From assembly GCA_028703175.1 (NCBI GenBank), contig JAQVNJ010000051.1, forward strand, positions 1 through 37,355: a stretch of 37,355 bases of DNA, given 5' to 3'. The notes under the pieces were generated by a model. That model was given only the letters and a program-made list of their open reading frames with translations. It searched no databases and was not told where the DNA came from. The stretch comes from JAAYCB01 sp012744395 (GTDB taxonomy: Bacteria > Planctomycetota > Planctomycetia > Pirellulales > Thermoguttaceae). This document shows, in pieces, positions 15,332-24,271 of this stretch (its first letter is position 1; the number at the start of each line of letters is the position of its first letter). The position numbers were made by a program, and so were the translations under genes.

Positions 15332-17029
15332 ATGACGAATATCAGTCCGCAGGAGCGAGAGGCCGCGCGCCAGGAGTACCGATCGGTCACGCGACGCGAC
15401 TTCCTCAAGGGGGGCGTCCTGGGCGGCGCCGTGGCCGCCGGCAGCATGGGCGCGTTCTACTTCGGCTACGGCGCGGCCGAGGGCAATCCGGTCCGCGTCG
15501 GCGTGCTTGGCACCGGCGATGAAGGCAGCGTCCTGATCGGCGCGATCAACCCGGAGTACGTCGAAGTCAAGGCGATTGCCGACATCCGCCCCTACAACCA
15601 GTGGCGGGCGTTTCACGGCGACCAGCAGATTCTCGACGCCCGCTGCGGCTTGATGGCCAAGTACGGCTGGAAGACCGAGACGGAGGCCCGCCGCCATGTC
15701 AAGGTTTACGAGGACTACCGGGACCTGATCGCCAAGGCGCAGGACGACGGCATCGAGGCGGTGATCATCGGCCTGCCGCTCCACCTGCACGCCGCGGCGG
15801 CGATCGCCGCGATGAAGGCGGGCCTCCACGTGCTCACCGAGAAGCTCATGGGCCACAGCGTCCACGAGTGCAAGGAGATGTGCCGCTTCGCCGACCAGGC
15901 CCGCAAGCATCTGGCCACCGGCCACCAGCGGCACTACAACATCCTCTACGAGGATGCGGTCGACACGATCCAGCGCGGCGTGCTCGGCGAGCTGCACTAC
16001 ATCCGGGCGCAATGGCATCGCGGCAATCGGCCGGGAACCGACAGCTGGCAGATGCCGATGCCCGAGCAGGTCAAGTCCGACGACCCGCAAGCCAAGAAGC
16101 TGGCCGCCGAGTTGAGAAGCTGGCAGGCCCGCCTGGCCAGCGCCCGCGGCCGCGAGATCGATTTGTGGGCCAAGAAGGTCGCCCAGAAAGAAGCCCAACT
16201 GGCCGACGCGGTGCTCAAGGAGAGCGCGGCGAAATACGGCTACCAGGACAAGCAGCTGGAGGGGGGCGGCCAGAAGTACCGCCGGCCGGCCGCCGAGGAG
16301 CTGCTCCGCTGGCGGCTCTGGGATCGCACCGGGGGCGGCCTGATGGCCGAACTGGGCAGCCACCAACTCGACGCCGCAAGCATCTTCATCTCCGCCATGC
16401 ACGGCGGGGTCAAGCAGCACCCGATCAGCGTCCTCTGCGCTTCGAACCGGCCGGTGTTCGGCCTGGACCGCGAGGCCGACGATCATGTCTGCTGCATTTA
16501 CGAGTTCCCCTTCCCGGGCTACAACCCCGATCCGAAGAGCGCCGACAACCGCAAGCGGATCGGCGTCCAGTACGCTTCGATCAACGGCAACGGCTACGGG
16601 GGCTACGGGGAGATCGTCTACGGCACCCGGGGGACGCTGATTCTCGAGCGCGAGCAGGACGTGCAGCTCTACCGCGACGCCAGTGCCAGCAAGGTCACGA
16701 CCTCCGCCGCCGGCCCGACCCTCGACACCCAGGCGAGCGGCGTGGCCCAGACGGCGGCCGCCGCGTCGGGCCCGGTCAGTGTCAGCCGCGGCTACCGGGA
16801 GCAGATTGAACACTGGGCCTGGTGCATCCGGCAGAATCCCAACAATTCCGATCCCAACATCCACCCTCGCTGCTACCCCAAGGTCGCCTTGGCCGACGCG
16901 GTGATCGCGCTGACAACGAATATCGCGGCGGAGAAGCAGCAGCGGATCGAATTCAGGGAGTCGTGGTTCGACCCCGACAACGACGAAACGCCCGAGGGCG
17001 TCGCGCCGGACCTCTCGCGATATGCGTAA
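15332..17029 (+). CDS. Tat-exported Gfo/Idh/MocA family oxidoreductase
   Basis: This 565-aa NAD(P)-dependent oxidoreductase probably acts on sugars or sugar derivatives. A twin-arginine signal (VTRRDFLKGG, residues 19-28, followed by a GGAVAAGSMGAFYFGYGAA stretch) indicates folded export. The Rossmann motif is VGVLGTGDEGS (56-66). The usual EKP is EKL (170-172, K171 likely catalytic). HQRHYN (198-203) and ELGSHQLDAAS (340-350) mark the substrate site. A charged helical segment at about 250-300 is an insertion relative to ordinary family members. GAAGG lies upstream of the ATG at 15332. It is closely similar to the next gene along its whole length, so the pair arose by tandem duplication. The substrate is not identifiable. 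Confidence 0.9.
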   Translation: MTNISPQEREAARQEYRSVTRRDFLKGGVLGGAVAAGSMGAFYFGYGAAEGNPVRVGVLGTGDEGSVLIGAINPEYVEVKAIADIRPYNQWRAFHGDQQILDARCGLMAKYGWKTETEARRHVKVYEDYRDLIAKAQDDGIEAVIIGLPLHLHAAAAIAAMKAGLHVLTEKLMGHSVHECKEMCRFADQARKHLATGHQRHYNILYEDAVDTIQRGVLGELHYIRAQWHRGNRPGTDSWQMPMPEQVKSDDPQAKKLAAELRSWQARLASARGREIDLWAKKVAQKEAQLADAVLKESAAKYGYQDKQLEGGGQKYRRPAAEELLRWRLWDRTGGGLMAELGSHQLDAASIFISAMHGGVKQHPISVLCASNRPVFGLDREADDHVCCIYEFPFPGYNPDPKSADNRKRIGVQYASINGNGYGGYGEIVYGTRGTLILEREQDVQLYRDASASKVTTSAAGPTLDTQASGVAQTAAAASGPVSVSRGYREQIEHWAWCIRQNPNNSDPNIHPRCYPKVALADAVIALTTNIAAEKQQRIEFRESWFDPDNDETPEGVAPDLSRYA

Positions 17030-17107
17030 TTCGCCCCCCCCGAGGCGCCAGCGCCCGGCCCACGGTGAACACCCCCATCCTTCGATACAATTACAAGGCA
17101 AGTCGCA

Positions 17108-18910
17108 ATGGACTTAACTCCCGAATCCAGAGAAATCGGCAAGGAGAATTTTCGAGCGGCGATCGGCAGCTCGCTGATTCGGCGCAGTTTTCTTCAAGAC
17201 GGCATCAAGAAGGGCGTCCGCTCCGGCGGCGGCCTGGGGCCGCACTATTACGGCTACGCCGAGAGCATCGAGCGCCCGTTGCGTGTCGGCGTGATCGGCA
17301 CCGGCGATGAGGGGAGCGTGCTGATCGGCGCCTTGAACCCCCGTTTCGTCGAGGTCACGGCGATCGCCGACATCCGCCCCTACAACCAGTGGCGGGCTCT
17401 CCACGGCGATCACTACAGCCCGGCGGCGCTGGCCGTGCGCTGCGGCCTGATGGCCAAGTACGGCTGGAAGACCGAGGACGAGGCCAAGAAGCACGTCAAG
17501 ATCTTCGGCCCCTACCAGGAGCTCCTCGAAGAGGCCGATGTCGAGGCGGTGATCATCGCCCTGCCGCTGCACCTGCACGCCGCCGCCGCGATCGCCGCGA
17601 TGAAGGCCGGCAAGCACGTCCTCACCGAGAAGCTGATGGGCCATAGCGTCGCCCAGTGCAAGGAGATGGCCCGCGTGGCCAAGGCGACCGGCAAGCACCT
17701 GGCCACCGGCCACCAGCGGCACTACAACATCCTCTACGACAACGCCGTGCATGCGATCAACCAGGGCGTCTTGGGAGATCTCCACTACATCCGGGCGCAG
17801 TGGCACCGCGGCAATCTGCCGGGCAAGGACAGTTGGCAGCAGCCGATGCCCCGCGCGTTCAAACCCGACGATCTCCATGCCGCGACCATCGAGAAGGAAC
17901 TCGCCGCCTGGGAGAAGAACCTCGCCGGCCTGGAGAAGAACCTGGCGGCCGCGGAGAAGAAGAAGGACGCCAAGAGGATCGCCGAACTCGGCCCCCAAGT
18001 CAGCCACTGGGCGATCCGCGTCGAGCAGAAGAAGGCGCAACTGGCCGACAAGCTGATCGTCGATCAACTCGAGAAGCTGGGCTACGAGAGCCGCCAGATC
18101 AAGGACCAGCAGGGCCGGGTCCTCTACAACCGGCCGGCCGGCGAGGAATTGATCCGCTGGCGCCTCTGGGACCGCACGGGCGGCGGCCTGATGGCCGAGC
18201 TGGGCAGCCACCAGCTCGACGCCGCCAGCATCTTCATCGCCGCCATGCACGAGGGCAAGAAGCAATACCCGCTGAGTGTCTCGGCGGCGGCCAATCGGCC
18301 GATCTTCCCGCCCGACCGCGACGTCGACGATCACGTCTTCTGCATGTTCGAGTTTCCCGCGGCGAATTACGACCCCGGCGACGAGCTGCTCAAGCGGAAG
18401 AAGATCACGGTCTCCTACGCCTCGATCAACGGCAACGGCTTCGGCGGTTACGGCGAGACCGTCTTCGGGACGCAGGGGACCCTGCTGCTGGAGACGGAAA
18501 AAGAGGCCCTCCTGTTCCAGACGCACAACATCACCGAGAAGACCGTCGTCAAAGGGAGCATCGGCCAGGCCAAGCTGGAAATCCTCGCACCGGGCGACAA
18601 CGCCGCCACCGAGGAGCGCGACCTGTCGGCGGCAATCGGGTTCCACGCCACCGCGGGCGACATCAGCCGCGGCTACACGGAACAGATCGAGCACTGGGCG
18701 GCTTGCATCCGGGAGAATCCCGAAGCGCGGGACGACGGCCCGCTGCCGCACTGCCATCCCCGCATCGCCCTGGGCGACGCGGTCATCGCACTGACAACCA
18801 ACCTGGCGGCCAGGGGGCCGGGAAGGATCGAGTTCAAGAGAGAATGGTTCGACCCCGAAAGCGACGAAACGCCGGAGGGCGTCAAGCCCGATGTGTCGAA
18901 GTACTCGTAG
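17108..18910 (+). CDS. Gfo/Idh/MocA family oxidoreductase, tandem paralogue
   Basis: This 600-aa paralogue of the preceding gene keeps all its landmarks: GVIGTGDEGS (61-70), DIRPYNQWRALHGD, EKLMGHS, GHQRHYNILYD, LWDRTGGGLMAELGSHQLDAAS and the ending EWFDPESDETPEGVKPDVSKYS. The charged coiled-coil insertion in the middle is longer than in the neighbour (two Glu-Lys-Asn-Leu-Ala-type repeats, about residues 258-325). The N-terminus has IRRSFLQDG, which still looks like a Tat box, but the region after it (IKKGVRSGGG) is not hydrophobic, so export is doubtful. It may form a heteromer with the exported paralogue; this is inference. AAGG lies 9 bases before the ATG, and 78 bases separate the two genes. 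Confidence 0.9.
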   Translation: MDLTPESREIGKENFRAAIGSSLIRRSFLQDGIKKGVRSGGGLGPHYYGYAESIERPLRVGVIGTGDEGSVLIGALNPRFVEVTAIADIRPYNQWRALHGDHYSPAALAVRCGLMAKYGWKTEDEAKKHVKIFGPYQELLEEADVEAVIIALPLHLHAAAAIAAMKAGKHVLTEKLMGHSVAQCKEMARVAKATGKHLATGHQRHYNILYDNAVHAINQGVLGDLHYIRAQWHRGNLPGKDSWQQPMPRAFKPDDLHAATIEKELAAWEKNLAGLEKNLAAAEKKKDAKRIAELGPQVSHWAIRVEQKKAQLADKLIVDQLEKLGYESRQIKDQQGRVLYNRPAGEELIRWRLWDRTGGGLMAELGSHQLDAASIFIAAMHEGKKQYPLSVSAAANRPIFPPDRDVDDHVFCMFEFPAANYDPGDELLKRKKITVSYASINGNGFGGYGETVFGTQGTLLLETEKEALLFQTHNITEKTVVKGSIGQAKLEILAPGDNAATEERDLSAAIGFHATAGDISRGYTEQIEHWAACIRENPEARDDGPLPHCHPRIALGDAVIALTTNLAARGPGRIEFKREWFDPESDETPEGVKPDVSKYS

Positions 18911-18911
18911 A

Positions 18912-18932
18912 GCCGATCTCTTGTCGATCGGC
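18912..18932. other. Small 7-bp hairpin after the oxidoreductase pair
   Basis: GCCGATC and GATCGGC are exact complements around a 7-base loop, 1 base after the stop codon. There is no T-run behind it, so it is not a clear intrinsic terminator; it may only slow read-through or protect the mRNA end. Confidence 0.35.
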
Positions 18933-19010
18933 AGTCCAGCCCGCTGCCGGCCGTGGGCGGGTTCCCACGCGATCTCGGGACCGGGTTCCTAACGCTTGAA
19001 GGAGGTTTCC

Positions 19011-19853
19011 ATGGAAAAGTGGCCAATTGGAGTTTTTTCAAGCATCGACGCCGGACTCGGGGTGAAACTCGAGGTGGCCCACGAGTTGGAGATCCCGACC
19101 GTGCACCTCCACGCACCGCACAAGGCGTCGCGGACGCAGGAAAACGCCGAGAAATTCCTCAAGCGGCTCGAAGAGTTCGGCATCCGGATCACCGTCGTCT
19201 TCGGCGGATTCGAAGGCGAAAGCTACGCGGACATCCCGACCACCGCCAGGACGATCGGCCTGGTGCCCGCGGAGACACGGGCCGAGCGGCTCGTGGAGCT
19301 CAAAGAGATCGCTGATTTCGCCAAGCTGCTCGGCGTCGACGCCGTTGCCCTGCACCTCGGATTCATCCCCCCCGACGACGGCGCGATCTTCGACGAGGTC
19401 GTCGCCGTCACGCAGGAGGTCTGCGACTATTGCCGGGATCTTGGGCAGAACTTCCACCTGGAGACCGGCCAGGAGACGGCCGAGGGCCTGCTGCACTTCA
19501 TCGCCGCCGTCGATCGCGACAACCTGTTCGTGAATTTCGACCCCGCCAACATGATCCTCTACGGCTCGGGAGAGCCGATCGAGGCGCTCGGCAAGGTCGG
19601 CCGCTACGTGCGGAGCGTCCATTGCAAGGACGCCAAATGGGCCGCCCAACCGGGCCAGGAATTTGGCGCCGAGGTCCCCCTCGGAGAAGGCGACGTGGCC
19701 GTGGCCAAATTCCTCGCCAAATTGAACGAGATCGGATACGAAGGACCGCTGACGATTGAACGCGAGATTCCCCAGGATCCGGAGCGGCAGAAGGCCGAGG
19801 TCGGAGCGGGCGTGAAGCTGCTCAACGACCTCAAGGCAAGCTTCCTTGCCTAG
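19011..19853 (+). CDS. Sugar phosphate isomerase/epimerase-like TIM barrel protein
   Basis: This 280-aa protein of the xylose isomerase-like/AP endonuclease 2 TIM barrel family probably isomerises or epimerises a sugar or sugar acid. Recognisable parts are VHLHAPHK, VALHLGFIPP, a metal-ligand-like FHLETGQE, VNFDPANMILYGSG, VRSVHCKDAKW (His and Asp ligands) and GYEGPLTIEREI (Glu ligand). I chose the ATG at 19011 because a perfect AAGGAGG stands 5 bases upstream; the frame can be extended to a TTG at 18996, but that would place the ribosome binding site inside the gene. It follows the two Gfo/Idh/MocA genes by 100 bases on the same strand. Together they look like one sugar-conversion module. 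Confidence 0.88.
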   Translation: MEKWPIGVFSSIDAGLGVKLEVAHELEIPTVHLHAPHKASRTQENAEKFLKRLEEFGIRITVVFGGFEGESYADIPTTARTIGLVPAETRAERLVELKEIADFAKLLGVDAVALHLGFIPPDDGAIFDEVVAVTQEVCDYCRDLGQNFHLETGQETAEGLLHFIAAVDRDNLFVNFDPANMILYGSGEPIEALGKVGRYVRSVHCKDAKWAAQPGQEFGAEVPLGEGDVAVAKFLAKLNEIGYEGPLTIEREIPQDPERQKAEVGAGVKLLNDLKASFLA

Positions 19854-19957
19854 CCGGAGATCCTCGGCCCGGCAGCTCGCCGCGCAAGTTGCCGACCCCG
19901 ACCACTTGCGCGGCGCCCCCGCGGCCCACCCCCCTTGTTCTTAGCCGGAAGACAGCC

Positions 19958-20263
19958 ATGCCCAAGCTCACGATCCAGATTCCCCACGACTTGGGAAAGG
20001 AAGAAGCCACGCGGCGCCTTCAACAGCGTTTCCAGGCCGTCAAACAGCGATTCGGGCAGCACGTCAGCGACTTCGAGGAAGAGTGGAACGGAGACTCGAT
20101 GCAGTTCGGTTTTCGCACGTTCGGGCTGAAAATCTCCGGCCAGGTCGAGTCGGAGGCGGCCGGGGTCAAGCTCAGCGCCGACCTGCCGATGGCGGCAATG
20201 ATGTTCCGCGGCACGATCGAGCAGCAGATCCGCGACGAGTTGGCGGAGATGCTGACGGGCTGA
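19958..20263 (+). CDS. Polyhydroxyalkanoic acid system family small protein
   Basis: This 101-aa protein resembles the PHA_gran_rgn family (putative polyhydroxyalkanoic acid system protein). It opens MPKLTIQIPHDLGKEEATRR, continues with a helix (LQQRFQAVKQRFGQ), then a beta meander (DSMQFGFRTFGLKISGQVE, VKLSADLPMAAMMFRGTIE) and ends with a helix (IRDELAEMLTG). The fold suggests a small cytoplasmic START-like beta-sheet protein; no catalytic residues are apparent. I chose the ATG at 19958 (GGAAG upstream) over the upstream frame start at 19889, which gives a low-complexity Pro/Thr extension. No PHA synthase or phasin is present in the window, so the PHA link rests on family name only. Confidence 0.78.
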   Translation: MPKLTIQIPHDLGKEEATRRLQQRFQAVKQRFGQHVSDFEEEWNGDSMQFGFRTFGLKISGQVESEAAGVKLSADLPMAAMMFRGTIEQQIRDELAEMLTG

Positions 20264-20302
20264 CGAACAGGCGCGAACTTGCTCGGGGCAAAGTGCCACG
20301 GT

Positions 20303-20428
20303 TCAAGGCTTGTGCATCAACTCGATGCGGGAACCGCCCGGCCGCGCCTGGATCACCACCAATCCATTCTTCGTCTCGGCGTCCAAGTCCTTCCCGCCGA
20401 GGCGGACCAGGACCGGTCCCCACGGACC
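20303..20428 (-). pseudogene. Orphan C-terminal tail of an unrecognised gene
   Basis: A 41-codon frame reads GPWGPVLVRLGGKDLDAE followed by TKNGLVVIQARPGG and SRIELMHKP, then stops at a TGA. It looks like a genuine protein end (alternating hydrophobic strands, good codon use), but it is preceded immediately by an in-frame TGA (20429-20431) and has no start codon or ribosome binding site. I take it as the remnant of a truncated gene, downstream of a lost 5' part. The family is not recognised. The rest of the 304-base gap 20264-20567 shows nothing. Confidence 0.35.
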
Positions 20429-20567
20429 TCAGCATGAATTGTCGGATCATCGCGAAATCGGAGAAGATCAAGAGACGCCATCCAAACGCGCTCACCTCGG
20501 CTATGTGTCTGATTCGCGCGTTCGCGTTTTCGCGATCCGTTCTCCTGAGGTTTCCACCTCGCCGCCT

Positions 20568-22976
20568 CTAACGCAGCGGAATTTCCCGCTCCTTGAAGAA
20601 CTCGAGGATCGCAGCGCGAAACCCCTCGATCTCGTCGCTCGTCAGCGTGTGGTCGGCGGCGCCCAGCCAGAAACGATAGGAGTAGCTCCCCTTGCCCGGC
20701 GGCAATCCCTTGCCTTTATAGTCGGCGACGAACTCGCGCCGGATGACGAGCGGGTGGGTGAACGTGGAGAGGACTTCCTCGAGCGCCGCGAAGCCCTTGT
20801 CGAGATCCCAGACGAGCGAGAAATCCTGCCAGGAGCCGGGGTAGCGGGGCGGAGCCTCGTAGGCCACGGCCGGGAAGATCGGCCCTTCGAGAAGGTCGAA
20901 CTCCAGTTCGAACCAGACGACCTGCCCGCCCTGGGGCGACACCGTCTGGAGGACGCCGCTTGCCAGGGCCCCCAGCCCCCCGACCGTGCGCCCGCCGCTG
21001 CGGATCGCCACCCAGTGGCCCGGCAGGTGCCAGGGGCAGCGGCCCTCGCCGCCGGGCACGAACGCGAACGGCTCGCCGCCGATCATCCGCGCCAGGTCCT
21101 CGATCGCCCCCTTGATGATCCGCAGGTGCTGTTCCAGGGAAGGCTGGGGCGATTGCTGATAGCTGATCCCGCCCAGGCGGGTCCGCTCCTCGCAGCCGCC
21201 ATCGCCGGCCGCGCGGTAGACCCGGCCCAATTCAAACAGCCGGAACGCATCGCGATGGACGCAGTTGGCTTCGACCAGGGCCAGCAGATTGGGCATCAGC
21301 GTCGTGCGGAGCAGGCGGCACGGCTGGGTGATCGGGTTGGCAAGGGCCAGGGCGCCTTGCGGCGCGAACTTCAGCCGGGCGAGCCAGTTGTCGTCCGTCC
21401 AGCCGTAGTTGTGGACCTCGGCGAAGCGGTGCCCGGCGGCAAGCAGCCGCCGCGCCTTGTGCTCGATGCGGAGCTTCTTGTCGACCGCCAGCGGCGCCAG
21501 CGGCATCCGCGGCATTCGCGGCTCGATCTTGCCGTAGCCATAGACGCGGAGCACCTCTTCGGCGATGTCTGGCGGAATCGAGATATCCTTCTCGCTCCGG
21601 TGCGGCGGCACGCCGACCTGGAGCGTGCCGTCGGGGGCAAACTGGGCGGTGAAACCGAGCCCGTGGAGGATCGCGACGACTTCCGCGTCGGGGATCTCGG
21701 CGCCGGCCATCGCCGCGAGGCTGCCCGGCGGCAACGCGACGGGGCGAAACGCATTCTTCAAATCACCGGCGATCGTCATCCGGCTGGTCGCCTTGGGCTC
21801 GGCGCCGGCCTCGTCGACGAGTTTCAGAATCCGGCCCAGGGCCAGCTTGACGTTGACCGGCGGCTGGGTCTTTTCAAACCGCTGGGCCGACTCGGAGCGG
21901 AGGTCGAGCCGCGCCGATGTCCGCCGAATCCGCGAGGCCTTGAAGTTCGCGCTTTCGAGCAGGACCTTCGTGGTCGATTCCTCGACCTCGCTGTTCAGCC
22001 CGCCCATCACGCCGGCCAGGGCGACCGGCTCGCGCTCGTTCCAGATCAGCAGGTCTTCGGGCAGCATCTTGCGCTCTTGGCCGTCGAGCGTCGTGAAGGT
22101 CCCCTCGGCGCCCATCGTGGCCACGCGGATCGCGCGGAGCCGACCGCCGTCGAAGGCGTGCGTCGGCTGGCCCAGTTCGAGCATCACGTAATTTGTCACG
22201 TCGACCATCAGGTTGAAGGTCCGCTGCCCGAGGGCGTGGAGCCGCCGCTGCATCACCACGGGCGAGGGGATCGTCGCCTTGCACTCCAGCTCGATGCAAC
22301 CGTAACAGGGGCAATTGTCGAAATCCTCCACGGACAGCGGATAGGCGGGCAGGTGGTCATCGGCGGCCAGGTCGGCCATCGGCAGAGCTTTCAGCGGCCG
22401 CTGAAAAATCGCCGCCAGCTCGCGGGCGAACCCGTAGTGGCCCCAGAGGTCCGGCCGGTGCGTCAGGCTCTTGTTGTCGACCTCGATGATCACGTCCTCA
22501 GCGGGGATCAACTCGGCCAGCGGCGTGCCGGGGGCGATCTCCTCGGGCAATTCCAACAGGCCCTCATGCCAGCGGCTCATGCCCAGTTCCGCGGGCGAGC
22601 AGAGCACGCCCTCGCTCTTGTGGCCATGGAGCTCGGACGAACGGATCCGCGTCTCGCCCGCCAGCCGGGCGCCCGGCGGGGCGAACGGGGCCTTCATGCC
22701 GACCCGCACGTTCGGCGCCCCGCAGACCGTCTGATACTTCCTGCCGCCGCAATCGACCTGGACAACCGCCAACGATATGCCCTCGGCCGCCGGATCGCCC
22801 TCTGCAATCGCCTCGACCGACAGAACCTCGCCGGCGACCACCCCCTCGACCGATCGCCGCAGCACTTCAAAACCCTCGACCTCGGCCGTGGCCAGCGTGA
22901 GCCGATCGGCGATCGTTTCAGGATCGAGATCGGAGAGGTCGACGAAGTCGGAAATCCAGTCGAGCGAGATTTTCAC
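20568..22976 (-). CDS. pheT: Phenylalanine--tRNA ligase beta subunit
   Basis: This is the 802-aa beta subunit of the heterotetrameric cytoplasmic synthetase that charges tRNA-Phe. From the N-terminus: MKISLDWISDFVDL, a tRNA-binding domain (VVAGEVLSVE, CGAPNVRVGMKAPFAPPGA), the B3/B4 editing part (ELHGHKSEGVLCSPAELG, DNKSLTHRPDLWGHYGFARELAA), B5 (LPPGSLAAMAG...), a catalytic-like domain (RRTLMPNLLALVEAN-type LLRTTLMPNLLALVEANC) and the C-terminal anticodon-binding domain (RYPGSWQDFSLVWD, SYSYRFWLGAADHTLTSDEI). The length is normal. The start is the GTG at 22976 with GGAG upstream. pheS lies upstream on the same strand, but 240 bases separate them, which is unusually wide and filled with palindromic repeats. 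Confidence 0.97.
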   Translation of the reverse strand: MKISLDWISDFVDLSDLDPETIADRLTLATAEVEGFEVLRRSVEGVVAGEVLSVEAIAEGDPAAEGISLAVVQVDCGGRKYQTVCGAPNVRVGMKAPFAPPGARLAGETRIRSSELHGHKSEGVLCSPAELGMSRWHEGLLELPEEIAPGTPLAELIPAEDVIIEVDNKSLTHRPDLWGHYGFARELAAIFQRPLKALPMADLAADDHLPAYPLSVEDFDNCPCYGCIELECKATIPSPVVMQRRLHALGQRTFNLMVDVTNYVMLELGQPTHAFDGGRLRAIRVATMGAEGTFTTLDGQERKMLPEDLLIWNEREPVALAGVMGGLNSEVEESTTKVLLESANFKASRIRRTSARLDLRSESAQRFEKTQPPVNVKLALGRILKLVDEAGAEPKATSRMTIAGDLKNAFRPVALPPGSLAAMAGAEIPDAEVVAILHGLGFTAQFAPDGTLQVGVPPHRSEKDISIPPDIAEEVLRVYGYGKIEPRMPRMPLAPLAVDKKLRIEHKARRLLAAGHRFAEVHNYGWTDDNWLARLKFAPQGALALANPITQPCRLLRTTLMPNLLALVEANCVHRDAFRLFELGRVYRAAGDGGCEERTRLGGISYQQSPQPSLEQHLRIIKGAIEDLARMIGGEPFAFVPGGEGRCPWHLPGHWVAIRSGGRTVGGLGALASGVLQTVSPQGGQVVWFELEFDLLEGPIFPAVAYEAPPRYPGSWQDFSLVWDLDKGFAALEEVLSTFTHPLVIRREFVADYKGKGLPPGKGSYSYRFWLGAADHTLTSDEIEGFRAAILEFFKEREIPLR

Positions 22977-23080
22977 GATCCAAAGCTCCAGATTCGGTTG
23001 CCGTCACAGGTCACAGACTCACCTTCACTCCCACTCCCACCTACCCTTGTTCCCACGCACCACTCGTTCCCATTTCCCCT

Positions 23081-23106
23081 CGTTCCCAAGCTCCCGCTTG
23101 GGAACG
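23081..23106. repeat. REP-like perfect palindrome between pheS and pheT
   Basis: CGTTCCCAAGC and GCTTGGGAACG are exact complements around a TCCC loop. The surrounding 23030-23170 contains further partial units (TTGTTCCCACG, CTCGTTCCCATT, CTCGTTGCCACC), so this gap is a small cluster of decayed repeats. Confidence 0.85.
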
Positions 23107-23144
23107 CTCGCCTCAGCCTTCACCCTCGTTGCCACCCATCACTC

Positions 23145-23168
23145 GTTCCCACTCTCCCGCTTGGGAAC
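23145..23168. repeat. REP-like palindrome, partial
   Basis: GTTCCCA (23145-23151) pairs with TGGGAAC (23162-23168) around a 10-base loop. It appears to be a damaged copy of the unit at 23081-23106. Confidence 0.65.
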
Positions 23169-23216
23169 CCGTCTCTTCTCTCTGACGGCTGAAAGCTGAA
23201 AGCCGGCGGCCATTTC

Positions 23217-24233
23217 TCACACCGCGGCGGGAAACTGCTGGCAGAAGCGGATGTCGCCGGAGTTGAACCGGCGGATATCTTGGATGCCGTACTTCATCAT
23301 CGCCAGCCGGGTCAGTCCGAGGCCGAAGGCGAAGCCGCTGCAGGTGCTGGTGTCGACCCCGCCGGCCTCGAGCACCCGCGGATGCACCAGCCCGCAAGGA
23401 ATCAGCTCGAGCCAGCCGTCGCCGCATGTCGGGCACTTCTTGCCTCCGCAGAGGAGACACTGGAGGTCGAGTTCGAAGCCGGGTTCGACGAAGGGGAAGT
23501 ATCCGGGGCGGAGGCGGACGGCCACGTCGCGGTGGAAGATCTCGCCGAGCAGGGCCTTCATCACGGCGATCAGGTTGGCGACCGAGATATTGCGATCGAC
23601 GAGCAGCCCCTCGCACTGGTAAAACGTCGTCTCGTGGCTCGGGTCCATCGCCTCGTAGCGGAAGCAGCGGCCAGGGAAGATCGCCCGCACCGGCGCGCCG
23701 TACTTCTCCAGCGTCCGCACCTGGTTGGCCGAGGTATGCGTCTTCAGGAGCATGCCGCTGTTGAGCCAGAACGTATCCTGCATGTCGCGGGCGGGGTGGT
23801 CGCCGGGCATGTTCAGGGAATCGAAGTTGTAGTATTCCGTCTCCACGTCGGGCCCGCTGAGGACCATGAAGCCCATCCCCTGGAAGATGTCTTCCAGCTC
23901 CATCTGCACGAGCGTGATCGGGTGGAGTGATCCGAGCGAGTGCTCGGAGCCGGGCAAGGTCAGATCGAGGGCGGGGCCTTTGTGCACCGCCTGGCCCGAT
24001 CTGGCCGCCGCCGCTGCCGCGGCGATTCGCTCCGTGGCCAACTGCTTGAGCTCGTTGAGTTGCCGGCCGAAGTTGCGCTTCTCTTCCGGGCCGAGCTTGC
24101 TGAAGTCCGTTGTCTTGGCAAGCGTGGTGATCAGGCCCTTGCGGCCGAGATACTTGATGCGAACCTCTTCCACGGCCTGGGCCGTATCGGCCGCGGCAAG
24201 GTCGGTCAACAGTTGTTCACGGATGTCTTGCAC
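23217..24233 (-). CDS. pheS: Phenylalanine--tRNA ligase alpha subunit
   Basis: This is the 338-aa alpha (catalytic) subunit of phenylalanyl-tRNA synthetase. The N-terminal coiled coil (about residues 1-80, LGRKGLITTLAKTTDF) binds tRNA. The class II catalytic core includes HPITLVQMELEDIFQGMGF (motif 1 area), YYNFDSLNMPGDHPARDMQDTFW, FRYEAMDPSHETTFYQCEG (motif 2) and GFAFGLGLTRLAMMKYGI (motif 3). Four cysteines in CLLCGGKKCPTC (C259, C262, C267, C270) form a zinc-knuckle-like insert also known from other bacterial PheS proteins. The start is the GTG at 24233; GGAG stands 9 bases upstream. Palindromic repeats stand on both sides of this gene (23081 and 24272). Confidence 0.97.
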   Translation of the reverse strand: MQDIREQLLTDLAAADTAQAVEEVRIKYLGRKGLITTLAKTTDFSKLGPEEKRNFGRQLNELKQLATERIAAAAAAARSGQAVHKGPALDLTLPGSEHSLGSLHPITLVQMELEDIFQGMGFMVLSGPDVETEYYNFDSLNMPGDHPARDMQDTFWLNSGMLLKTHTSANQVRTLEKYGAPVRAIFPGRCFRYEAMDPSHETTFYQCEGLLVDRNISVANLIAVMKALLGEIFHRDVAVRLRPGYFPFVEPGFELDLQCLLCGGKKCPTCGDGWLELIPCGLVHPRVLEAGGVDTSTCSGFAFGLGLTRLAMMKYGIQDIRRFNSGDIRFCQQFPAAV

Positions 24234-24271
24234 GGAGGAAATCTCCTGCCGTTCTGCGTTGCTTCACACCT

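Noticed and set aside
14276..17101. A 941-aa open frame antisense to the doxX-like and first oxidoreductase genes
   Set aside because: It is a shadow of well-supported genes on the plus strand and crosses a gene boundary without any domain.
23030..23170. CRISPR-like array from the repeated GTTCCCA motifs between pheT and pheS
   Set aside because: The motifs are short, palindromic and irregularly spaced, with no constant repeat length and no cas genes; they are REP-like units.
20310..23192. A 960-aa open frame antisense to pheT
   Set aside because: It is a codon-bias shadow in high-GC DNA: low-complexity Arg/Pro/Gly content, no ribosome binding site, while pheT on the other strand is certain.
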